NCBI GenBank assembly: GCA_947396885.1
Contig: OX377202.1
Coordinates: 17,112,001 to 17,176,000 of the forward strand
Length of the DNA stretch: 64,000 nt
DNA from: Heligmosomoides polygyrus polygyrus
Lineage: Eukaryota; Nematoda; Chromadorea; Rhabditida; Heligmosomidae
Reading direction: 5' to 3'
The notes under the pieces are model-generated. The model searched no databases. It was not told the DNA's origin and worked only from the letters and a program-made list of their open reading frames with translations. Positions 45,757 to 57,700 of the stretch are shown here, piece after piece. The stretch's first letter is position 1. Every line of letters begins with the position of its first letter. A program made the position numbers and the translations under genes.

Positions 45757-45795
45757 TTACTTCCAATATATACAAACACGTAAACACGAGGCCCT

Positions 45796-48700
45796 TCAAC
45801 GACGTCGCCGACGGCGACAGCACTTGTCCCCTCCACATCCGTAGAATCCAGCCGCACAGTTACAATCTCCATTGACAGACGCACACGGCTGGACCTGGAA
45901 TGATTCCTTGTTCCGAAGCTGTTCAGTCAGCACCAATTAACGATGCTGGTGTGGACTAGTACTGCCAAATACGGTTAAGCAACTTCATCATTAGTGTTCT
46001 TAAAGATGCTGCTTGCCTTTGGGCGAACTCACTTGCAATGGACAGGCCTTCTCACAAGCCGACTGACACACCGGTTGACATTGTGCTGGATTTGCTTTCG
46101 TGCTGCACTGGTCGGTACATTGTGCGGCGCACGTTGTTGCACAAGTGACAGTTTCCTTCAATGAGCACATGTTAGATGATATCTATTAGGTTGCCCCACA
46201 CAGAATTTCGCATACATTGTGGCCTTCTTTTCACAGTTATTCACATCGATTGTGAGCTCACCTAAGTTAGTTTTTACGGCGTTTCATCTTCTACATTCCT
46301 ATATTTCCTGCTTTATTCCTTCATCGGTTTCTAAAATTATAGCCCTCGACTACAATGGGCCAGAAAATGATTGTGCGCGCGTGCCTGCTCTACGAGTTCA
46401 AATTGCAGAAATCCGCTGCGGCATCGCACTCTTCCGTTGGTAGTTGAATTTGGTGAAGATGTCGTTCTCAAAAGACAATGCGAGCGGTGGTTTCAACGTT
46501 TTGCCGCCGGCGACAAAAGTCTTGAAGACGAAAAGCACGGAAGACAAGCGCCTATCCTGGATAACGACCTTTCACGAGCAGCCGTTGCAGCTGGTCTGAC
46601 AAGAAGGACTCTGGTGCTTGCAGTAGAGCTTGTCTGCTCCAAATCCTACTCCAAATCTTGCTCCAAATTTAAAGCCAAATCGAGTTGACACGTCCTCTAC
46701 CAACTTGCTGCATGCTCATGCGAGGCCTCATATCGCAAAAGTCATTCAGCAGAAAATTGAGGAACCTGGTTGGAACATTTTGCCTTATCCGCTACATTGG
46801 ATCCGATCGAAAATCTTCGGATAATTGAATGATTTGGATAATGGCAATTTTGCCGACTCCGGATTTCTGGGTGATTCGGATAACGACAATTTCGCGGATA
46901 TCGGGTTTTTGGATGATTCGGATCAGGTTATCCGAATCGTGTATCCGAAAATGATTCATTCGATACAATGGATCCGATCGAAGATCTTCCAATAATTGAA
47001 TGATTCGAATAAGGCTAATTTCGCGGACCCCGAATTGTGGATGATTCGGATAACGGCAATTTCGCGGACCCCCGATTTTTGGATGTTTCGGATCAGGTTA
47101 ACCGAATCGGATATTTATCGGATATTCGTTCGGGTCCAATGCATACTGTACAGCCCTGACATTGCCCCATCCGACTACCACGTGTTCCGCTCGATGCAGC
47201 ACGTCTTGGCTGGGAATAAGTTCGCCGACTACAACGAAATCCAGATTTGGGTGACCAACTTACTCGATTCGCAGCCAGGGATCCAATCTTCGCGTGTACA
47301 TTGGGGAAAGGTTGTTGATAATTGTAGAGAATATATTACCGAATTAGTTTTGGTTATAATTCCTTTATATGAATTTAACTTTTCAGTCTGCAGCGACATT
47401 CCGTGTGGGACACCCTAATATTACGCTAAAAATGCTGTTATATAATATATTCACTGCTAGCAGACATGAGCACCGCTCTTGCTGTTACCTATGGTTTGCC
47501 CGCCTTCACATAACATGGTACGACATTGTCGCGAGCGATTAATTCGTGGGTCACGTAGTGATTTGTACGAACCACGATAACCGTTTGTTTGAATAGGAAC
47601 GAGACAAGGCACAAGAGATGTTTACTAGAGCAAGAAACTCCGTCTGGATAAAACAAACGCTGCGATGATGCCGCCACCGTCAATGGCACAGGTGAGTTGC
47701 ATAGATCCGATCCCAGACGATTGCCATGCGCTCATTTTGTGTGCTTTTTCCCGCGTGTGGTGTGGACGTCGATACTTCGAACGTGCAATCTACAGGAGGA
47801 TCAAGGGCACGCAAGCAAACGTAAGAGATTCAACCCCCCCCCCCAATGGTGCTGTTGAATTTCCTTGGAAACGGCAGAAAATGCCGGCTATGTAGTTCTT
47901 CCTTTGACCTTAACCATGGGCGATTATCATCGAATTTAGAGCCTAGGCAGGCAACCTTTGTATTTCTGGCACAAAGTGAAAGGGCTATGCATGTGGGCGG
48001 AGCTGCAGCATTAAGAAGACGTGCCCTAGAGGTCCTGCACTGAGCGTTCGAAATAAAAATTGGTCGCGAACTAGAGATGGTCAATGAGCTTTCGAATTCC
48101 CAAAACGTTGCGCGGACGTCGCTTACAGTGCCTCCGAGGTTGGAATCGTGCTAGATATGTTGGCCAATGAACAGGATTCACGAAAGGTGAACAATATCGA
48201 TCGGCTGTCTCTTCTCTAACGATGCTGTGGATTTTTGCCCAGACGACAGACATACGGATTCTCCCCTGCTTTATGCTTTTAATGTGCGACCCACGTGAAC
48301 ATGGCGATCGATGGGCAGACTTAACAACAGGTTCGGCCATAAGATTATCAGATAGGCTTAGCCAGGGGACCGAGCGTTCTACCCCCTCGTCCCCCTGGCC
48401 CGTCCACTCCCCAACCCCCTGGGCTTGCTCGAGAGTCCAGTGGCTGCCTTTACGAGATGGTGTAGACGCAGGCATTTGCCACGCCTCTGTTTAAAGGGCG
48501 GGGGTAGAACGCCACTCCGCCTGGCGGCTGTCGTGTTCGGACAGACATCACAGTAAATCAACAGTATCGATCGATCGAGGGATCGATTCTGCAGATAGGA
48601 AAACATGGACGGGAATCAGGGCCCGGATTCATCAACGCGCATACCCATGGGTATGATGGGTATAGGGGTGGATATACCCACGATGTGGACATACCCACGA

Positions 48701-51700
48701 TTCATGGTAAACCCTACCCGCAAAATCGTGGGCATATTGAGTAGGTAGAGAAAACCCTTCGATCGTCGTGGGTACATCCGCATACCCGCGCGACTCGCAG
48801 GCACCCCATTGACAAAATGGCGCTCCAGTGGGATCACCTGTTTTCGCGAAAGGTCTAGTTGTGCCTTATCCTTGATTCCTTTCATAAATACGATTCGTAG
48901 CCTCTATCCATTGCTGGTAGTGGGTATGGTTCCCTTACGGTATGAAGGTATGGTTCCCTTACGGTATTACGGTGGCACCTATGCCCATTGCTTGATGAAT
49001 CTGGGCCCAGGAATATGATATAGGTGGATAAGCTTCCCGCCATCCCTTTTGTGGGCCTCGTCCTGCCCCATTATAGTATTCTATATGATCTTTAGGTTAG
49101 AAGTTAGTATTCTATATGATCTTAAGGTAAGAACTGAAACCAGTGTGCTTGCCTCTCTAATCGCAGTCAGAAGGCCTGAAGAAGAAAAGAAATACCGTTG
49201 AGGTCAAGCCTTATGTCTCCTTTGTTTAGAAGCGATACAATCAGCGATCTGGTTCTTGAAACACTCAGCACCAATGTTATCGCAAGAATGCTGCTATGCG
49301 AAAATTTGTTATCACCTGCATTGGTTCCTGTAGAACTATTTCCATACGAAGCTCCTGTGGACACGCAGGGCATTGCGAACTGTCGTGGCAAGTTGCGATG
49401 CAGGAGTCAAGGCACGCATTCTGAAGGGTTCACAGTTCATATTAATGTAGAGTTGTGATTCTGCATACAACACGAAATACTCTTTCTGGCCGTTAACCTT
49501 AGTTGGCATAAGTAGAAATAATAGAAAATATATACATTTATCGAAAACTTCAACTAATAGATACGTTGTCAGAAATACATTTTGAACAGTTATCCTTTCT
49601 TGAAAAATAAGATGATGCTACGAGAACAACTGCTATACGAATTACAACACCTGAACTAGGTATATAGAACTGAAATTGGAGAGTAGAGATAACTTTCAGA
49701 AATACCTTCCCCATTGAAGTTGGAGCTTATTTGAGCAAATTTACATCTCTTTTGTGTTTGTTCGTAAGGAATAGTAATTAACGCAACCGTTGACCAAAAA
49801 CTATCGAACTATGTATGCTCTGAAGCAAATCGTATATGCAAGCCTATGTATGTAGCGGCTGCAGCCTTTATTGGCGAAATGATTAGCTTAGAGTAGTAGT
49901 AATAGGGGCTTACCTGACACTCGTACTTCGACTGATTCTGCATTTCGCAGCTGCTCTGGCAACTCTGACTACACGGTGCCATACATTCGTTGTTGCGTGG
50001 GACGACGATCTCGAACTGGTAGTTCTGAACGCATTCGGCATCGCAACTCGGTTGACATGCCGGCGCACAGCTTTGGTCGTTCAGAACGGCCGATGTGTAC
50101 TGTCCCTGTAACTCAATAATTTCTAGCTGATTTCTAATGGTTTTGTAGGACATATCATTTCTGTACTTGCAGCTACAGTATGCACATGAAGGTTAAAGGA
50201 CGGCGTTAATCAATCCCTTTTGGGATACGCCAGGCAGTCACTGTATAGACCAAACATGTATTTAAATCACCGTCTATAATCCCGCATTCCGCGGGATTAT
50301 AGAAGGTGATTTAAATGCATGTTTGGTCTCTACAGTGACTTACGGTGGCTAGCCGATGAGCAAGTCAGTGTTTTATCCTTCCCATACCAGAGGAATGGAG
50401 AGCTTAGTCGGCCTGGACGGAAAAACCGAACCGAGAACCAGGTATTAGGCGTACGCCACAGCCTGCACCTCTGCCTGCGCTTCTCGCGCCCTTCTGCAGA
50501 GTATTGTTCTAGTAAATCAAAAACCAGAACTCAGCGTCCAGCACGGAAATAGAATCCAGCGTAATTGAACTCCTCAACAATAGTAATAATCTAAAGCAAC
50601 ACTATTTATTTATTAGGGCGCATGTGGGCGCACTGCGTGTGTAGCGCAGTCGGAGGAGGCGTCGACTGTCGCCTGCACCCAATACCAGGTTCCTGGTTCG
50701 GATTTCCCGCCTAGGCCAACCAAGCCTTCCATCCCTCCGGGGTCGGTGAATTGGTACCAAACTTGTCTGGGAAGGATGAAGCGCAGACTTGTTCATCTGC
50801 TGGCCAGCGCAAGTCATTGTATGGCCAAATATGCAATCGAATCACTCCGCGATATCCCATGGAGGCAGAACACACAGCGCATCCCAAAAGCGATTCAGTA
50901 ACGCCATCCTTTATCCTTTATCCGCATTGTTAAGCCGTATCATGTTTTATCGGTTCACTATTTTACAAATATAGGAATCTGGCAAGTTCGGCAATCAGAA
51001 ACAGCTTTTAAGCGTGCTTTCACTTCTACGTTACCTACTATTCCGTATTTCTGTAAAGTTATGACAGTAGTATACTGCAGAATGAATTTTTATAGTTTTT
51101 AACCCTGTTTGTTTACCAATTATTTCGGGCGTTTTATTTTTATTTAGAGCATAGTATAAAGGATAAAGGATAAAGGATGGCGTTGCTCAATCCTTTCTGG
51201 GATGCGCCAGCGCATTCTACTTCTACGGGATGTCGTGGAGGCGCCATGAATGCGTATTTGGCCATACAATGACTTGCGGTGGCCAGCCGATGTACAAGTC
51301 AGTGCTTTATCCTTCCCAGACAAGTCTGGTACCAATTCACCGACCCCGGAGGGATGGAAGGCTTGGTTGGCCTGGGCGGGAAATCCGAACCAGGAACCTG
51401 GTATCGAGTGCACGCGACAGTCGCGCCTCCTCCGACTGCGCTACACGCGCCCATAGAGCATAGTATTCATGTGAACTGGAAAATTCTAAGGTAATTGCAA
51501 TTATCAGCTGTTCTGACGCTCTTCATGTTGTCCTTTAATTTTAGATTTTCTTTGTTTCCGCGCTCATTTTTAGAGCATCCTCTCGTGCACGTGAAGATGA
51601 AAATTAAGCGGCACATTCTGGAATCAGCTAACAGCCCCTCTATGTAGAAGGTGAAGGCCAGTTGTGGTCCGGTGAGCAATCCCCGATCTCCTACCCTTCT

Positions 51701-54700
51701 CTGTTATTCGTTAGCTCGTTAGAGCACTCCCAACTCTACGGTAAGTAACTGAGAACTGGACCTTCAGGGACCAGATTCATCAACGACTTACAGCAATTTA
51801 ACGGAGAAAATACAGCTGAAATCCCTGATATGCGGCTTATCATCATCGCTTGTTGATAAGCCGCGCTAGCCGGAATTTCGGCTGCGTTTTCTCCGTTCAA
51901 TTGCTGTAAGTCATTGATGAATCCGGCCCCAGATGGCGCTGAGCTATGTAACCAAAGCAGGTAATAAACAAACAAACAAATGCATGGGAAAAACAAACGT
52001 GTGTAATATGCACGCACCTGTGGGCTTTGGCTGACCGAGTTTAATGAGTACTGTTGCAGGCACTGAGGCTCGCACGCAGGCTGACACTGCGGAATACACT
52101 GTTCTGGCTGTTCCAGTTGAATCTGAAGAATGCATGAAACATTGGATGCGTGCACTTCAAACATCTTCAATGCAAGCTTTAATTTCATGCTGGATCTGTT
52201 CTTTAGGCTCAAATAACAACGAGTTGAACAAGATTTTTGCGCACTTTGAATGAAATAAATAGATAAATGAGTTCTTTCGTATAAAAATTTATCCTAGTTG
52301 TTACGGATTTTTAAGACAAAAAGCGACAAGGCCGGCGGAAGCTCGAAACAACCGCAGTCTTTTTAGTTAGATGACAAAAGCTAAGAAACAGCTGATTTGT
52401 CGACATCTCAAATTGCTTAGTTTCTTCAGGAGTTGTTAAGCGCACACATTATAATTTTGAGCTCGCTTCAACATGTAAAACTGCCTATAGAAGGATTTTG
52501 GTGACTAGCTTATGATTACAGAGTGTTCTTAAATAACGTGATAAAGGTTTTTAATTATAATTATGAAGCAACTTACAGGTTTACAAATTAATAATATATA
52601 ACAACAACTAGACACTAGGCAACACTATATTCGACCAGGTGGCCCTTTTGGAGCGAATACAGAAGTCAAAACTCTTGGTGAAGTCTTTGGCAACGGGCCG
52701 TAGGTCATCTGGAGATAGTCACTCCCACTCCCGACGTAGAGATTCCTTCTGGGCCTCCGCGCTGCGTGGCGCTTGCCACGGACCCTGGCCTTCAAAACGG
52801 ACCACGTGCTTCAGTCCGTCGGATTCAGATCCGAGGATTGCGATGGCCATTCCGCGGACATGATGAAGTCCGGAAAATTGGCCTTGCACAATGCTTGCGT
52901 GCTTTTCGCCGTGTATGCATGGATTGAGTTAGTTGAAACGCCCACTGCGCATTGCTGAAGTGCTACTGGAACCAGAGAAGTACAATAGCCTCGAGGATGT
53001 CTCGTCGATACACATCTTCATTTACTTCTTACCTCTTCGTCCACAAAAACCAGGGGGTCCTTCCTTTGCTGTAGTTGCCTAAAAAACCATGAGCGCCTGC
53101 GGATTTTGACAATGTTTGGCGATGGCATAAGTCGCTGGAGCCTCTCCAGATCAGACACTGCTGGTTTTAAGGTTGTGAGCCTTCTCCACGGGAAACAGTT
53201 TCTCGTCCTTGAAAAGTGTTCGTTCCCACCCGCTACCTGCGGTCCGCAGCTTCAGCTGTCGGCATCGATTTAGCCGTTCGCGCTTATTCTTGTCCCTCAG
53301 CAGCTGAACTTTATGGAACTTGTAGAGCTTCAGTCCGTTCTTTCTGGCTATTCGACGCACCGATGTGAAACTGACACCGCATCGCCGACGATTTTTCTCA
53401 GGAGACCCTCAGGAGACCCTCGGATTTGGGATTTCGCGCTTCTCGATGGCATTCCGGATCTGCGGCGCATTCACAGTGCGATTTTTACCTCACGCTGGAC
53501 GACCACCTTCATGGCCAAGCTCCTTACATCGACGAGTTTCTGTGGAGACAGTCGACTGAGGTTAACGATGTCGCATTGCTGCTTTCCTTGACGATGGAGC
53601 TCCAAAATCGCCGTACGATGGTTTGACATCTCGACACAATCCTAACTGCGACAAAAAAGAATTTAAAATTTTTAACAGGGACAGAAAGATACGCACAAAA
53701 AGTGGCGCTATTGATGCCATGCTGCAGATAAATGCATTCGCTTGGGAGAACCTCAAACATTCATCGCTTATTTTGGAACACCCTGTAGAAGTTTTTTTTT
53801 TCTTCAGAAAAACCTAGTGCTTTATTGTTTAAAATATAATACGCTGTACAAACTTGTGGAATAGGTTGTAGCTGGATAAGGAAGATTTCAAAAAAGAAGC
53901 TTTTTTTGCAAGAGGGTGAGGCATAGAGCATCCTAGTGCAAGTAAGATGATCTCGAATGCACCGCAGATCTTCAACAAAATTTCAAAATTTCTGCGTACT
54001 TACTTTCCTTATTTTTTATTTTTATTTTTATTTTTATTTTTTGATAGTACTGTTACCGGGATCCACTTCATACACTCCCAGGCAGGATGAATAATATGAA
54101 ACCATTCCCGCTATGTAGAGCATAATATAAATATTATAAATAATAGAAGGATAGAAAGTCGCGTGGGTTTGAATGCCAAAGTGGCACAGAGTTGCGTCTA
54201 GCGCAGGTGACAGATTTGGTTGGCTCCTATATGGCCTTGCATTAAGCTAGATCGCATGTTTAGCTTCTGAACTTTTAGAATCGTTAAACTGTATGCTGAT
54301 CAATCTTTACATGTAAAGAAGAATAATTAACTTGTCGTTCTTCTGTTAAAAAAGACACGTTCCACTGTGAGACGTGTTTCCATGGATACGAGAAATGCGC
54401 AACGCTTATGAAAGAAGCCGATGTTGGCCTTTAATTTGGCCCACATGGGGAAAACGAATGAGTTCAAATCGAATGCGAAGCAGGGAGGCGTAAGTGTACG
54501 GTCTGAGCTATAATTGGTCTGCGCGCTCTCCCTTCCGCTATGTAGGCCACATTAACGACTAGTCATAGGGAACCTATGAAAAATTAGAGGAAACTGTTGA
54601 AAATCTTGAAAAAGTTTTGATAAAGGAAATCGGCAATCTCTACGCATTTTGAATGATGCGTACCATTGTATTACTCTGATGCGTGACGTGACAAGGACTA

Positions 54701-57700
54701 GTTAAGAGTTTAGCCGCGTTTAAAGAGTTCAATCTGAAGGAACTCTTTGAACGCAGTTCTTTGAATAAAATCTGAATGCAAATGTCCAAAACGAAGAGGA
54801 ATTGGGGTAGAAGCTCCACTGCTATTTGCAGGTCATAAGGCAAACAAATGGGAACTGATGCCATCATAGCTCTGACTTACGATTAGCACGATCAGGTTAC
54901 CATTTGTTTCGCTCCCTTCAAAACCATTTAAATTTGAAAACTTTCGATTCCGATCATGCTGTTAAAAACCAGTTCAAACAAACATCAAACATTCAAACAT
55001 CGTGTATACTGGGTAAGAGCACCAGTTCTTCGCTTTTGAAAACAAAGGCCTCTTTGAACAGGAAATTTTAATTCACCGAAAAATGGCAAAAGGCCATCCA
55101 ACAAAATGGTCGAAATAACACCGATTAAAGTTTGTTGTTAATATAAATAAATTCACTTTGAAAGATATGAAAAACGACATTAATTTAAACGACATTTATT
55201 GAACAACCCAATAATTTACCTACATCCGCAACATATAACCATCTGAATCCCTAAATTTTAAATGAATCCGTAGTGGCTCACCTGAATGCAGAGCGGATCA
55301 CAAGCTGGTTGGCAACTCGGTGCACAACTGCTGCTAGCAATCGACGTCTGCGAGTATGTCTGAAGCATACCGAATTGAATTCGCTCATTTCTGGAGGATA
55401 CAGTCTGGCGCGCTTACCTCAGTGCATGATGGGGAGCAGGCTGGTTGACATTGCGGGACGCAAGATGACCCTGAAGAGCTGCTTGGCTGGAATGATGGCT
55501 GACCAGGAACCGTGACAGTGATCTTCGCTAGACACTGTGAATCACACAAAGGCATGCATTCTGGAGCGCACTGCGCCGCTTCGTTCAGCACTGGAGAAGG
55601 GTAGGTTTGCGCTGGTGACGGTGAAGCCTGCTGGACGCATTCTGGCGCACAGGCTGGCATACAAGCAGCCTCACACTGCTGCTGTTGTGGTTCTTGGAAG
55701 ACGATGTTGATGGAGAAGTTCGAGTTCTGCTGAACACACTGGGGATCACAGTTCGGCTGACATATCGGTGGGCAGGCGTTCGATGGGGCTGCTTGGACAG
55801 GTGGAGTTGTCGTCTGATCCAACTGAGGATTAATCAGGTAGAGCTTCAAACACTCATCTTCACAAGCCGGTTGACACTGAGGCACGACGCACTGTGGTGT
55901 GGGCGCGGCTAAGTATGGTCGATATGGCTGCGGTGCTGGTGCAGAGCCAGAATTCACAGGGTGCAGGGTGATGTTCAGGGTGAGCACGTCAGAGCAGTCG
56001 CATGATGGACCGCAGGATGGGCTACATGGACCTGTCTGCAGCTGGTAAACGACTTGCTGCTGACTCTGGAGGCACTGTTGGGAGCAAAGCGGCATGCACG
56101 AGGAGATACACTGCGTAGTAGCCCTAACTGGTGCAGGCGTCGTGACGATCAACGACTGCCGGACACACTGAGGAGTGCACAACGGCATACAGACGGGTAT
56201 ACACTGTACCGTTGGCCGCGTCTGCACAGGGGCAGGAGTCGTGATGATGAACTGCTGCTGGACGCACTGCGGAGTGCAGGTCGGCATACATGAAGACACG
56301 CACTGGGGCGGAGGAGGGGTGGGCAGCGTCGTTGGTCTGGTGACGATCTGCTGCTGGACGCACTGTGGCGTGCAGAGGGGCATGCAGAAGGAGACGCACT
56401 GCACTGGAGCAGGAGTGGGGACCGTTGCTGGGCTGGTGACGACGACCGGCTGCAGTTGGGTGCACTGTGCAGCGCAGAGGGGCATGCAAGCAGAGACACA
56501 CTGTGGCTGTACCGGAGCAGACGACGCCATCTGCACCGGGCTGTTAACCATTTGGGAGATGATGATCTGGTATTGCTGCACACACTGCTGCTCACAGGCT
56601 GGCATACACACCGGTGAGCACTGGGCAGGCGCAGGAGTAGTCCTTAGAGGAACTGCTGCTGCTGCTGCGTTGACACAGCTCGGTTCACAGGACTGTCGAC
56701 ACAGCAGCGAACAACTGGAAGGTGTTGAGGACTGCGTCGCGCACGACTTCTGGCAGGACTGCTGGCAAACGGAGCCGCAGAGCGCAGGCGATTTTGGTTG
56801 CGGAACCTGCACTCGGATCGGGCCGCTCTGTCTAGGCATGCAGGACTCAGAGCATGTGTAGCGACAGGATGACTGGCATGAAGGCGTCGGCTGATTACGG
56901 GAGCACGTCGAGACACATGTGTGCTGACAGGACGGTCGGCAGAGCGATGCCTGTACCATGGCTGCACAAGCGCAGGATGGAGGAGATGCCGGAGCAGTAC
57001 ACGTACAGCGAGGTGACGGTTCTGCTTTGCATGTGCAGGTATCAATCACTAGGCGAGCACACGGACATTGTCGTTTCGCTCGAGTGAGTGAGATCTAAAA
57101 CAGTGAAATTCTGAAGAGAATATGGTACAGAGTGTCATCTAAACTTGAAATGTGAGTGGGTGTCTCAGCAATGTGCAGCGCTCAAATCCTGACAAAGTAA
57201 ACTTTGTCTTTTCGAGCAAATTAATTAACACAAAATACGAATAAAATAGAAAATTCTTTTACACACGAATAGAGAGGTATCTCAAGAGTAAAATTACTCA
57301 ATATGTCCTCTGTCAGCCGCATCGACCGCCTCAATCCCTGGCCTGAAGCGAATGGGAAAGCTCTGTTTAAAAGAGCGCTGTCTATTTGTGAACACTGCTT
57401 CAGTAGCCTTCCGACTAGGCTCCAAACAATAATAGTGCGGGGAATTCAAACCGAGCTATTCGGGGCCAGAACTCCTTAAACCAAAACATGTCCAAGTTAT
57501 CGAACAGGCTAGTCTCGACTAAATGGCTCGTATGAGCCGGTGCGCCGCCGTCCTGATAGAAGATATCTGGTCATCCCCAGGCTACAGTCACCATCCACGG
57601 TTTCACTACAGTCTGCAAAATACACACGTAAACTTCTTTGGTTACAATTTGCTTTTCAGAATCAGGGCCGGAGCCCTTTCCACGACTGCCGCAGTTCTTG

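Noticed and set aside
51144..51494. Recurrent 60-90-residue open frames such as RIWPYNDLRWPADEQ at many loci
   Set aside because: They are translations of the SINE body in different frames and recur in every copy with frameshifts, so they are not protein genes.
54009..54043. Regulatory meaning for the TATTTTT tract
   Set aside because: Simple low-complexity expansion with no associated signal.
56175..56861. 228-residue plus-strand open frame rich in Cys, Gly and His
   Set aside because: It is the antisense of the Cys-repeat exon; the periodic codons of the repeat keep the opposite frame open.
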